Shown here piece by piece: positions 1 through 6,606 of a stretch of 7,497 nucleotides of DNA; the stretch's first letter is position 1, and each line of letters opens with the position of its first letter. The notes under the pieces are model-generated. The model was not told where the DNA came from. It made no database searches and was given only the letters and a program-made list of their open reading frames with translations. The DNA comes from DAOUAJ01 sp034433615 (GTDB lineage Bacteria > Chloroflexota > Anaerolineae > DUEN01): contig DAOUAJ010000045.1 of NCBI GenBank assembly GCA_034433615.1, positions 1 to 7,497 of the forward strand. Reading direction: 5' to 3'. Made by a program: the position numbers and the translations under genes.

Positions 1-50
1 AACAGAAAAAGATCAAACAAGCCGCCGAGGCAGCCTCGATCCCTGTCCAT
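1..50 (-). CDS. Start of a further small gene, truncated by the window edge
   Basis: An ATG at 50 on the minus strand is preceded by GGAGGG with a 5-nt spacer, a strong ribosome binding site. It opens a frame of 16 codons (MDRDRGCLGGLFDLFL) to the window edge without a stop. It begins 31 nt after the stop of the zinc-ribbon protein on the same strand, matching the operon pattern. The N terminus (GCLGG followed by hydrophobic residues) suggests a small membrane-associated protein, but nothing more can be said from 16 residues. The call rests on the ribosome binding site and spacing. Confidence 0.5.
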   Translation of the reverse strand, partial: MDRDRGCLGGLFDLFL

Positions 51-81
51 GATGTCCCTCCGTTGACGATTCGGCAGCAAC

Positions 82-576
82 TCAGGCGCGTCGGCGGCTG
101 CGCAAGGGCGAGGACGACACCCGCAGGCCGCTCCAGCCACAAGTGCGATCTTTGCAGCGGTACCGCTTCACGGGGATGAAGAAGGCGAGGATGCGATCCC
201 GTGGGTAGCGGTGCACGCGATGCAACTCTCCTCCGCACATCGGGCAAGCCGGATGGGACAGCCACTCGCTGTGCATCACCCGCCAGCGCAGCCGCCACAG
301 AATGACCGCCATGGCGACCACGATCAATAGGACGCCGAGGAAGTTTGATACGGTGGTGCTGACGACCAGGGTAACAAAGCGCTGGACGGCTTGCGATAAG
401 CCCCCCCACAACATCTGGGCCGCGCCCATAATCCAACTCCGCAGTGTAGCCCGGATGTTGATGCGTTCAACCAACAAGAAGACGCCCAGCAGGACAACCA
501 ATAGCCAGATGATCTCGAATCGGTACTCCTCCCAGAAAGAGTGTGGACGTTCCGGTGGTTGAGACGTGTCAGTCAT
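82..576 (-). CDS. Unassigned membrane protein with C-terminal four-cysteine zinc-ribbon-like motif
   Basis: I do not recognise this 164-residue protein as a named family. It has a short polar N terminus, a first hydrophobic helix at about 21-37 (EIIWLLVVLLGVFLLV), an amphipathic middle, and a second helix at about 71-94. A cytosolic-type, arginine-rich domain follows. That domain has C111-x2-C114 (CPMCGG) and, 26 residues later, C141-x4-C146 (CKDRTCGWSG), a spacing and sequence style typical of small zinc ribbons. The tail is strongly basic (SPLRSRRRA). The ATG at 576 has GAGGAG just upstream. The gene starts 15 nt after the nuoN stop on the same strand, so it is probably on the nuo transcript. 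A role in Complex I assembly is only a guess from position; it may equally be an unrelated neighbour. Two membrane helices and the four cysteines are seen; zinc binding is inferred. Confidence 0.8.
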   Translation of the reverse strand: MTDTSQPPERPHSFWEEYRFEIIWLLVVLLGVFLLVERINIRATLRSWIMGAAQMLWGGLSQAVQRFVTLVVSTTVSNFLGVLLIVVAMAVILWRLRWRVMHSEWLSHPACPMCGGELHRVHRYPRDRILAFFIPVKRYRCKDRTCGWSGLRVSSSPLRSRRRA

Positions 577-591
577 AGCTCCTCGTCGCCA

Positions 592-2076
592 TCAAAATGT
601 CGCTGCCAGCAATGTGGCTGAACGGGCGGCCCAGTCAATGAAGGGCTGGGCATAAACGCCGATGAGCAATGCCATCACCGCGCAGACCCACAGCATCGCT
701 TGCATGGCAGGTGCCACAGGCAGCGCGTCCGCCTGGCCGTCCGGAGCGGGCAAGAAGAACATGGTGCGCACCACGTTCAGGTAATAAAAAGCGGCGATGG
801 CGCTGTTCACAATCGCCACGATGGCCAGAGGCAGAAGCCGGGCCTGGATGGCCGCCCCGAACACGAAAAACTTGCCCAGAAATCCCCCTGTAGGCGGGAT
901 GCCTGCCAGGGAGAGCAGGAAGATCAGCAACGTGCCAGCCAGCAGCGGTGAGCGACGGACCAGTCCGGCATAGGCAGGCAAATCCACCGCGCCGGTTGTG
1001 TTCTCCACAGCGATCACTACCAGGAAGGCTCCGATGTTGGTGAACAAATAGGCGAGGAGGTAGATGAGCAAGCCATCGAGCCCATTAAACGTAGGATTGC
1101 TGGAGAGCGCGACCAGCCCGATCAGGATGTAACCAGCCTGGGCGATGCTGGAATAGGCCAGCAGCCGCTTCATGTTGCTCTGTTGGATCGCCACCAGGTT
1201 GCCTAACGTCATCGTGACGATGGAGATGGCTGCCAGGATGGGGACCCATTCCCGGCTCTGGAACATGGGTAGCCCTACAACCAACACCCGAATCATGATG
1301 GCAAAGCCGGTCGCCTTGGAGGCTGTGGACAGAAAGGCGGTGATGGGCGTCGGTGCTCCCTCGTAGGTGTCGGGTGCCCACTGATGGAACGGCACCAGGC
1401 TGGCCTTAAATCCGAAGCCGGCAGCCAACAGGACGATGGCCGGAAATCCCAACAGCCCCAGGTTGCCTGTCACGTGGCCACTGAACACGCGCGCAATGGA
1501 CTCCAGGTCTGTGGCACCCGTCGCGCCGTACAGCAACGACATCCCGTACAACATCACCGCTGATGCCGCTGCGCCGTACAGAAAATACTTCAGCGCCGCC
1601 TCGATGGAACGTTGATCTCTGCGCATGAACCCGGTCAACACATAAGAAGTGATGCTGAGGGTCTCCATGCCCAGGTAAATCAAAATCAGGTCATTGGCAC
1701 TCACGGTCACGCTGATGGCCAGGGCAGTGGTGACCAGGAGCGCGTAAAATTCTCCCGGATACGGCGTGCGCCCTGGCAAGTAATCTACAGCACTCATGAT
1801 GACCAACGCAACGCCTACTGTGGCGATCACCTTGAAGAACAGGGCCAGCGGATCAACGCTCATCATCGTGGCCACACGCTGGGTGGTCCCCCCCGCAATC
1901 AGCGCAAGGGTAACCACCAGCGCAAGCAGCAGCCCGACGACGGCCACAACGGGCAACCATTGATGCTGTCTGACAGGCTCCCGTCGCCAGACCGCGTCTA
2001 ACACAAAGATAACAACAGCCGTTAACAGCAAAATTAGCTCCGGTGACAGATAACGGAGGGTTTCGGCGGTGGTCAA
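592..2076 (-). CDS. nuoN: NADH-quinone oxidoreductase subunit N (NuoN), probable TTG start
   Basis: NuoN (Nqo14/ND2) is the proximal antiporter-like proton pump of Complex I, next to NuoK. Counting from TTG 2076 the protein has 494 residues (485 in E. coli). Diagnostic residues: E138 in LIYLGMETLSITSYVL, K224 in GFGFKASLVPFHQWAPD, K254 in STASKATGFAI, and K402 in PPTGGFLGKFFVF. They match E133, K217, K247 and K395 of E. coli; the terminal lysine is typical of NuoN. The stretch MKRLLAYSSIAQAGY (302-316) is the conserved broken-helix region. The frame remains open to a TTG at 2097, which would add seven residues (MFSGGSA), but that codon has no ribosome binding site and its first base is the end of the palindromic repeat. 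TTG 2076 follows GGAGGA at good spacing. No in-frame ATG exists near the N terminus. Stop is TGA, 15 nt before the next gene. Confidence 0.96.
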   Translation of the reverse strand: MTTAETLRYLSPELILLLTAVVIFVLDAVWRREPVRQHQWLPVVAVVGLLLALVVTLALIAGGTTQRVATMMSVDPLALFFKVIATVGVALVIMSAVDYLPGRTPYPGEFYALLVTTALAISVTVSANDLILIYLGMETLSITSYVLTGFMRRDQRSIEAALKYFLYGAAASAVMLYGMSLLYGATGATDLESIARVFSGHVTGNLGLLGFPAIVLLAAGFGFKASLVPFHQWAPDTYEGAPTPITAFLSTASKATGFAIMIRVLVVGLPMFQSREWVPILAAISIVTMTLGNLVAIQQSNMKRLLAYSSIAQAGYILIGLVALSSNPTFNGLDGLLIYLLAYLFTNIGAFLVVIAVENTTGAVDLPAYAGLVRRSPLLAGTLLIFLLSLAGIPPTGGFLGKFFVFGAAIQARLLPLAIVAIVNSAIAAFYYLNVVRTMFFLPAPDGQADALPVAPAMQAMLWVCAVMALLIGVYAQPFIDWAARSATLLAATF

Positions 2077-2082
2077 GGCGCT

Positions 2083-2088
2083 TCCTCC
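2083..2088 (-). promoter_or_regulatory. nuoN ribosome binding site (decides the start)
   Basis: GGAGGA on the minus strand lies 6 nt before the TTG at 2076. The same sequence would be inside the coding region if the upstream TTG at 2097 were the start. The spacing therefore favours 2076. Confidence 0.65.
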
Positions 2089-2096
2089 AGAAAACA

Positions 2097-2188
2097 AGCC
2101 GTCAGCGATCAGCCATTAGCTGTCAGCTCTCGGTCATCAGCATCCCGTTTTCACATCACTGATGGCTGACTGCTGAGCGCTGACGGCT
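2097..2188. repeat. Palindromic repeat filling the nuoM-nuoN gap
   Basis: The outer arms AGCCGTCAGCGATCAGC (2097-2113) and GCTGAGCGCTGACGGCT (2172-2188) are reverse complements at 16 of 17 positions. Between them are further degenerate copies of a TCAGC core (GATCAGCC, TAGCTGTCAGC, GTCATCAGC) and an inverted copy GATGGCTGAC (2161-2170). The unit is about 92 bp, non-coding, and overlaps the nuoM stop codon by two bases. It looks like a REP/MITE-like dispersed palindrome rather than an insertion sequence, being far too short for a transposase. It could also fold in the transcript and affect the relative expression of nuoM and nuoN. Confidence 0.7.
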
Positions 2189-3767
2189 ACAACCGCCCCA
2201 TGAGAGCGGTCGTCATGCCATTGAAAAACTCCAGGATGGGCGTCGGATAGATGCCGAACAGGATCATAAAGAACACCAGCGGCCACATGGTCAACTTCTC
2301 GAACCCCAGCATGTCTATCGGCTCATGGGACTCGCTGCCATCAACCAGATTCGTCCAGTGGGTGATCTTACGGGGGTCGTACTGGCCCAGGAAGACACTC
2401 TGGATGATACGCCACAAGATGTAGGACGCGGTGACGACGATGCCGATCACGCCGATGGCAGCCCATACTCGTACGATATCGAAGGCTCCCCGGAACACAA
2501 AGAACTCGCCCCAGAAGCCGGCCAGGCCAGGCAGCCCCAGCGAGGCGAGGCCGGTGACCATCATGATGCCGTAGTAGTAGGGCACTTTGGCGCTCAATCC
2601 GCCGAACAAATCTAGGTCTCGCGTGTGAGCCCGCTCGTAAATCACCCCCACCAGGAAGAACAGCCCGCCCGTGATGATGCCGTGGTTGAACATTTGCAAC
2701 GTCGCCCCGTTGAGGGCCATCGCTGCGCTGTCCACGATGCCGGAGCGGTTCAGGCCGATGGCGAAGGCGGCCGCGCCTATCCCCAGCATGACATAGCCCA
2801 TGTGGCTGACCGAGGAGTAGGCGATGAGCCGCTTGAGATCGGTTTGAGCCATGCACACGAAGGCCCCATAGACGATGGAGATGACGCCCAACGCCACCAT
2901 CAGCGGCGCCCACATTTTGGAGGCCTCGGGTAGGACGGGCAGGTTGATGCGGATCAGCCCGTACGCGCCCAACTTCAAGAGGATGCCCGCCAGGATGACG
3001 GAGCCGGCCGTCGGCGCGGCTGTGTGAGCATCGGGCAGCCAGGTGTGGAACGGCCAGCTTGGCACCTTGATGGCGAAGGCCAGGAAGAACCCCCAGAAGG
3101 CCAGACTGGCCAGGGTCAGGTTGCCCGCGAAGGGTTTCAGCTCGGCGGCTCGCACGATGTCGAAGGTGCCGGTGTTGAAGTAGACCCCCAGGATCGCCAA
3201 CAGCATCGCCACCGAGCCCGCCAGCGTGTAAAGGAAGAACTTGATCGCCGAATATTGCGGCCGGTCCTTCTCCTGGCCCCAGATGCCGATCAGGAAGTAC
3301 ATGGGCACCAGGCCGATTTCCCAGAATACGTAAAAGAGGACGAAGTCCAGCGCGACGAAGACGCCGATCATACCCATTTCCAGCATCAGGAAAAGCATGA
3401 AGAACTCTCGCACCCGCTGTTTGATCGTGCGGGCCGAATAGTACAGACCCAGGGTGGTGAGCAGGGCGGTGAGGAACACCAGCGGCACGCTGAGGCCGTC
3501 CACCCCCAGGTGGTAGTTGACCCCCAGGGTTGGGATCCAGGGGGCTAGCTCCTCGAACTGGAAGCCGCCTGCCGCCGTGTCATAGGCGAACCAGAGATAG
3601 GCTGCCAGCGCCAGCGGTATCAGGCTGATCAGAGTGGAGAAGCGGCGAATAAAGTCGTCCTCCAGATTCTTGTTCCAGCCCAGCCAGCGGCTCCAGGGCA
3701 AGAGCACCAGGATCGCGCCAATCAGGGGGGTGAAGACGATGACAGTCAGGAGCACATTATTATTCAT
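2187..3767 (-). CDS. nuoM: NADH-quinone oxidoreductase subunit M (NuoM)
   Basis: NuoM (Nqo13/ND4) is the middle antiporter-like proton pump of the Complex I membrane arm. The 526-residue protein is close to the family norm (509 in E. coli) and hydrophobic throughout, as expected for about 14 membrane helices. Key residues can be read directly: E150 in FYVFWEIGLVPMYFLIG, K234 and H241 in AIKVPSWPFHTWLPDAH, K265 in GILLKLGAYGLIR, and E421 in GLAGFWGEFFVF. These match E144, K234, K265 and E407 of E. coli NuoM; the glutamate rather than lysine in the last position separates NuoM from NuoL and NuoN. The conserved TDLKRLIAYSSVSHMGY stretch lies at 309-325. The ATG at 3767 has GGAGGT 7 nt upstream. 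The TAG stop lies within the edge of the palindromic repeat that fills the gap to nuoN. Confidence 0.98.
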   Translation of the reverse strand: MNNNVLLTVIVFTPLIGAILVLLPWSRWLGWNKNLEDDFIRRFSTLISLIPLALAAYLWFAYDTAAGGFQFEELAPWIPTLGVNYHLGVDGLSVPLVFLTALLTTLGLYYSARTIKQRVREFFMLFLMLEMGMIGVFVALDFVLFYVFWEIGLVPMYFLIGIWGQEKDRPQYSAIKFFLYTLAGSVAMLLAILGVYFNTGTFDIVRAAELKPFAGNLTLASLAFWGFFLAFAIKVPSWPFHTWLPDAHTAAPTAGSVILAGILLKLGAYGLIRINLPVLPEASKMWAPLMVALGVISIVYGAFVCMAQTDLKRLIAYSSVSHMGYVMLGIGAAAFAIGLNRSGIVDSAAMALNGATLQMFNHGIITGGLFFLVGVIYERAHTRDLDLFGGLSAKVPYYYGIMMVTGLASLGLPGLAGFWGEFFVFRGAFDIVRVWAAIGVIGIVVTASYILWRIIQSVFLGQYDPRKITHWTNLVDGSESHEPIDMLGFEKLTMWPLVFFMILFGIYPTPILEFFNGMTTALMGRL

Positions 3768-3774
3768 GAGAACG

Positions 3775-3780
3775 ACCTCC
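3775..3780 (-). promoter_or_regulatory. nuoM ribosome binding site
   Basis: GGAGGT on the minus strand, 7 nt before the nuoM ATG, is a near-perfect Shine-Dalgarno sequence and fixes the nuoM start. A short palindrome, CCAG-GCCT-CTGG (3779-3790), touches its upstream edge. Confidence 0.75.
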
Positions 3781-3819
3781 AGGCCTCTGGTTGCGAACGG
3801 TTGTTGAATTGCTTATTCT

Positions 3820-3838
3820 GCCAGGGCAATCACCTGGC
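3820..3838. other. Small hairpin in the nuoL-nuoM gap
   Basis: GCCAGG and CCTGGC form a perfect 6-bp stem around a 7-nt loop, about 30 nt after the nuoL stop codon and 53 nt before the nuoM start. No run of U follows it on the nuo transcript, so it is not a convincing intrinsic terminator. It could be an mRNA processing or stability element between the two cistrons. The remainder of this 100-nt gap shows only the nuoM ribosome binding site. Confidence 0.35.
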
Positions 3839-3867
3839 CTTCACAACGCACAATTTCCAAAAGCGAA

Positions 3868-6129
3868 TTACAACCCAGGCACCACGTACAACGCCAACAA
3901 CACCAGCACGGCGATCAACATCACTGCGAGATAATTCTGCGCTCGCCCGGTCTGGATCAGCCGCAAGAAAGCGCCCAGCGCGCTGGTCACGCTCCCCACC
4001 GCGTTCACCAACCCATCTATGATGGGCTCGTCCACCAGTGAGTGCAGCCCTCGGGCCAACTCGCGCCCCCATTGCCCTACTCGGTTGACCAAGGGATCAA
4101 CCACCCACCGCTGGTCCAGGTTGAACAAGAATCCGGCCAGCCAGAGGGCAAAGCGCACGACCGTGGCCGCATACAACTCATCGAAGTAATACTTGTTGCG
4201 CAAGATCACGTACAATCGCCCCAGCGGCCGCTCCAGCGGATCCGGCTCCTCCGGGCGGGTGGTCGGCCGCGTGCCATACACCAGCCCGCCTAACGCCAGC
4301 CCACCCAGCGCCACAACGACGGAGATGGTCACCGGGATGGGATCAAAGGGCAGGGCCGCGGCTTCAATATGCAACGCCTCGGCCAGGCTGCCGATGAAGT
4401 GATGGAAGGGGTTGCCCAGCAGGCCGCCCAGGCCGGGGAAGCTCTCCGGGATGCCGATCCAGCCCCCGGCGATGGCAAAGAACGCCAGCACGATCAGAGG
4501 AAACGTCATGGACCACACGCTCTCGTGGGCGTGGGCTGCGGCCTCCGTGCGCGGCCGGCCGAAGAAAACCATAAAGATCTGGCGGCCGGTGTAAAAGGCA
4601 GTCAGCAGAGCAGCCAAGGCCAGCGTCCAGAAGACCAGCCGGTGGCCGTTGATCCAGGCATCAGCCAGGATCTCGTCTTTCGACCAGAAGCCGGCGGTCA
4701 CCAGCGGGAAGCCTGACAGCGCCAGCCCGCCGGCGATGAAGGTCAGTGCCGTGATCGGCATCCTGCTGAAGAGCCCGCCCATGTTGCGCATATCATTCGC
4801 GTCGAAGGATTTTCGATTATGAACTTCTGAGTGCGCGGCGTGCGCCCCCAAATCTCCGTGTCCCCACGTCTCCGCGTCCCCGTGTCCCCTTGTCTCCGTA
4901 TCATGATGGGTAGCATGGTAACCGTGCTCCACCCCGTGGATCACCGAGCCGGAGCTCAGGAACAGCAATGCCTTAAAGAAAGCGTGCATCAACAGGTGGA
5001 AGGTGGCCGCGACGTAAGCGCCGATCCCCAGCGCGGCGAACATGTACCCGAGCTGAGAGACGGTGGAGTACGCCAGCACGCGCTTGATGTCGTTCTGGGC
5101 CACGGCGATGCTGGCCGCAAGCAGCGCTGTGAACGCGCCGATGAAAGCGACGAAGGACATGGCCGGCCCGTGCTCCACCGCCTGCACCAGCGGGAACATA
5201 CGGATGATCAGGTAGACGCCGGCCGACACCATCGTAGCAGCATGGATCAACGCCGAGACAGGCGTCGGGCCTTCCATCGCGTCCGGCAACCACACGTGGA
5301 GGGGGAATTGGGCGCTCTTACCGATCGCTCCGAAGAAGATCAAGATCGCCAGCACCGTCGCCCAGGGGGTGGGGCCAAAGAGCGGCACGTTGACCACCGT
5401 TGTCGCCAGCCGCTCCAGATTCTTCGGCGCGAAAATATCGGCGAAGGCCAGGGAGCCAGATTGGGCATAGAGCAGGACCATGCCGGCCAGCATGATCGTA
5501 TCGCCAATGCGAGTGGTCAGGAACGCCTTCAGCCCTGCCCCTTTGGGGGTGATCTGCCTGGGGTCAGGGTACCTGCGGGCGAACCAGAAGCCGATGAGCA
5601 GATACGAGCATAGGCCCATAATCTCCCAGAAGATGAAGAGCATGAGCAGATTCTCCGCCACCACCAGGCCCAGCATACCACAGGCGAAGAGGGAGATGTA
5701 GGCGAAAAAGCGGCTGGCCAACGGGTCTACGTGGCCGGAAGTGGCCGGCCAGCCCCGTTGATCGGTTGGGCTCTCAGGCTGGCCCACTCCCATGTACCCT
5801 ACCGAGTAGAGGAAGATCATCAGGCACACGAAGGGGACCATGAACAGCATCACCGCCGTCAGTGGGTCCACGGCTGCTCCCATCGTGAACATCGTAGACC
5901 CTGCCGGCAGCCAGTCATATGCCAGCCGGAAGGGTTCTTCGCCCAGGTGTGGGGTGACCACGCTCGCCAGGAACACCCACCAACCCAATACCCACGAGAC
6001 AGCAACGCCCCCAATCGCAGTCCACGCGCTGAGGCGCTTATTGGGGTTGGTTACCAGGACGATGATGGCAAAAGCCAACAAGGGTGGAAATGGGATGAGC
6101 CAGGATAAGTTGAATGCGATTTCGCTCAT
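3868..6129 (-). CDS. nuoL: NADH-quinone oxidoreductase subunit L (NuoL), with an expanded loop
   Basis: NuoL (Nqo12/ND5) is the distal antiporter-like pump of Complex I and carries the long lateral helix that braces the membrane arm. The protein has 753 residues, against 613 in E. coli. Visible family residues: E169 in FIFWEIMGLCSYLLIGFW, D210 in TTRIGD, K271 in GAIGKSAQFPLHVWLPDAM, H296 in ALIHAATM, H382 and K386 in MHAFFKALLFL, and K484 in FWSKDEIL. These correspond to the glutamate and lysine axis of E. coli NuoL (E144, K229, K342, K399). The C-terminal part, about residues 640-753, has the YYFDELY, DGLVNAVG and QTGRAQNY signatures of the lateral helix and final anchor. Two loops are enlarged: about 114-138, and about 400-445, where a His/Gly/Asp-rich segment is encoded by a tandem DNA repeat. 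The ATG at 6129 has GAGGT 5 nt upstream. Very confident. Confidence 0.97.
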   Translation of the reverse strand: MSEIAFNLSWLIPFPPLLAFAIIVLVTNPNKRLSAWTAIGGVAVSWVLGWWVFLASVVTPHLGEEPFRLAYDWLPAGSTMFTMGAAVDPLTAVMLFMVPFVCLMIFLYSVGYMGVGQPESPTDQRGWPATSGHVDPLASRFFAYISLFACGMLGLVVAENLLMLFIFWEIMGLCSYLLIGFWFARRYPDPRQITPKGAGLKAFLTTRIGDTIMLAGMVLLYAQSGSLAFADIFAPKNLERLATTVVNVPLFGPTPWATVLAILIFFGAIGKSAQFPLHVWLPDAMEGPTPVSALIHAATMVSAGVYLIIRMFPLVQAVEHGPAMSFVAFIGAFTALLAASIAVAQNDIKRVLAYSTVSQLGYMFAALGIGAYVAATFHLLMHAFFKALLFLSSGSVIHGVEHGYHATHHDTETRGHGDAETWGHGDLGAHAAHSEVHNRKSFDANDMRNMGGLFSRMPITALTFIAGGLALSGFPLVTAGFWSKDEILADAWINGHRLVFWTLALAALLTAFYTGRQIFMVFFGRPRTEAAAHAHESVWSMTFPLIVLAFFAIAGGWIGIPESFPGLGGLLGNPFHHFIGSLAEALHIEAAALPFDPIPVTISVVVALGGLALGGLVYGTRPTTRPEEPDPLERPLGRLYVILRNKYYFDELYAATVVRFALWLAGFLFNLDQRWVVDPLVNRVGQWGRELARGLHSLVDEPIIDGLVNAVGSVTSALGAFLRLIQTGRAQNYLAVMLIAVLVLLALYVVPGL
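4853..4900. repeat. Six-copy 8-nt tandem repeat inside nuoL
   Basis: Read on the plus strand, six consecutive 8-mers stand here with no gap: TCTCCGTG, TCCCCACG, TCTCCGCG, TCCCCGTG, TCCCCTTG, TCTCCGTA (consensus TCYCCGYG). The total is 48 nt, so the reading frame of nuoL is kept. In the protein the repeat appears as two 8-residue units, TETRGHGD and AETWGHGD (residues 411-426). They lie in the loop after the helix containing K386 and before the conserved NMGGL segment (449-453). E. coli NuoL has only a short linker here. The DNA periodicity is clearer than the protein periodicity, which points to insertion or expansion of a DNA element rather than selection for a peptide motif. Confidence 0.8.
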
Positions 6130-6139
6130 CAGCTACCTC

Positions 6140-6253
6140 GTATACGCAGGCAACGAGGCAATAAGGCACTGAAGGTAATGAAGTGCCGGGGCACCAGGGC
6201 AGCCCGTTGCCTTATCTCTCATTGCCTCATTCCTCATTCCTCGTCGCCTCGTT
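6140..6253. repeat. Repeat-rich, partly palindromic spacer between nuoK and nuoL
   Basis: This gap is built from degenerate 7-8 nt units and their complements. On the minus strand it reads GAGGAAT, GAGGAAT, GAGGCAAT, GAGAGAT, AAGGCAAC, and later the complementary TGCCTTATTGCCTCGTTGCC. Matching arms include ATAAGGCA (6161-6168) with TGCCTTAT (6208-6215), and GAGGCAAT (6155-6162) with ATTGCCTC (6221-6228). In the centre, GGCACT (6165-6170) and AGTGCC (6182-6187) form a smaller hairpin with an 11-nt loop. One edge overlaps the nuoK stop codon region; the other ends before the nuoL ribosome binding site. It has no coding capacity and no run of T after a stem, so it is not a classic terminator. 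It resembles short dispersed intergenic repeats. Confidence 0.6.
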
Positions 6254-6560
6254 ATCCCCTGAGAGTATCCAGTTCCTCCACGTTGACCGTCCGGCGTGAG
6301 CGATACATGGCAATGATAAGTGCCAGCCCCACCGCGGCCTCGGCTGCTGCCACCGTGATCACGATGATGGCAAATACCTGCCCAGACAATTGGGTGGGCG
6401 TCACGTAGCGCCAAAAGGCGAGCAAATTCAGGTTCACAGCATTGAGCATCAACTCAACACCCATCAGCACAGCGATGGCGTTGCGGCGCGCCAACACACC
6501 GTAGATGCCGATGCAGAATAACGCCGCCGCGACGATCAAGTACCAGGTGAGAGGGATCAT
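6252..6560 (-). CDS. nuoK: NADH-quinone oxidoreductase subunit K (NuoK)
   Basis: NuoK (Nqo11/ND4L) is the three-helix membrane subunit of Complex I related to MrpC of Mrp antiporters. It contributes to a proton channel next to NuoN. The 102-residue protein has the normal family length (100 in E. coli) and three hydrophobic segments. E36, in GVELMLNAVNLN, and E74, in AAAEAAVGLALI, match the two conserved membrane glutamates (E36 and E72 in E. coli). The ATG at 6560 is preceded by GAGG with a 6-nt spacer. Another ATG four bases upstream is out of frame and not used. Downstream, a 122-nt repeat-rich gap separates it from nuoL, unusually long for this normally tight gene pair. Function and start are both well supported. 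Confidence 0.97.
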   Translation of the reverse strand: MIPLTWYLIVAAALFCIGIYGVLARRNAIAVLMGVELMLNAVNLNLLAFWRYVTPTQLSGQVFAIIVITVAAAEAAVGLALIIAMYRSRRTVNVEELDTLRG

Positions 6561-6606
6561 ACATAGCCTCGATCACGTAAACACCGGGGCGTGAGACGTA
6601 ATGCGT

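Noticed and set aside
401..407. Run of seven C in the zinc-ribbon gene (and another at 7474-7480 in nuoH) as a frameshift site
   Set aside because: Both frames continue correctly across the run; in nuoH the conserved GGW motif is intact.
2097..2188. Palindrome as the remains of an insertion sequence
   Set aside because: About 92 bp in total, no transposase fragment, and no clear target-site duplication; a small dispersed palindrome fits better.
2368..2913. A long alternative minus-strand frame overlapping nuoM
   Set aside because: It is the +1 shadow of nuoM, rich in Arg/His/Gly with no motif, while nuoM itself is intact.
3024..3548. A 174-codon open frame on the plus strand, antisense to nuoM
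   Set aside because: Low-complexity Gln/Glu/His/Gly-rich translation typical of the reverse complement of a hydrophobic membrane protein gene.
3820..3838. Hairpin after nuoL as an intrinsic terminator
   Set aside because: The stem is only 6 bp and no U-tract follows on the transcript; nuoM follows with a strong ribosome binding site.
4853..4900. The 8-nt array as a CRISPR array
   Set aside because: The units are contiguous with no spacers and lie inside an open coding frame.
4831..5613. A 260-codon open frame on the plus strand, antisense to nuoL
   Set aside because: It is rich in Arg, His, Gln, Asp and Gly with no domain, and runs opposite to a strongly conserved gene; it is a composition shadow of nuoL codon usage.
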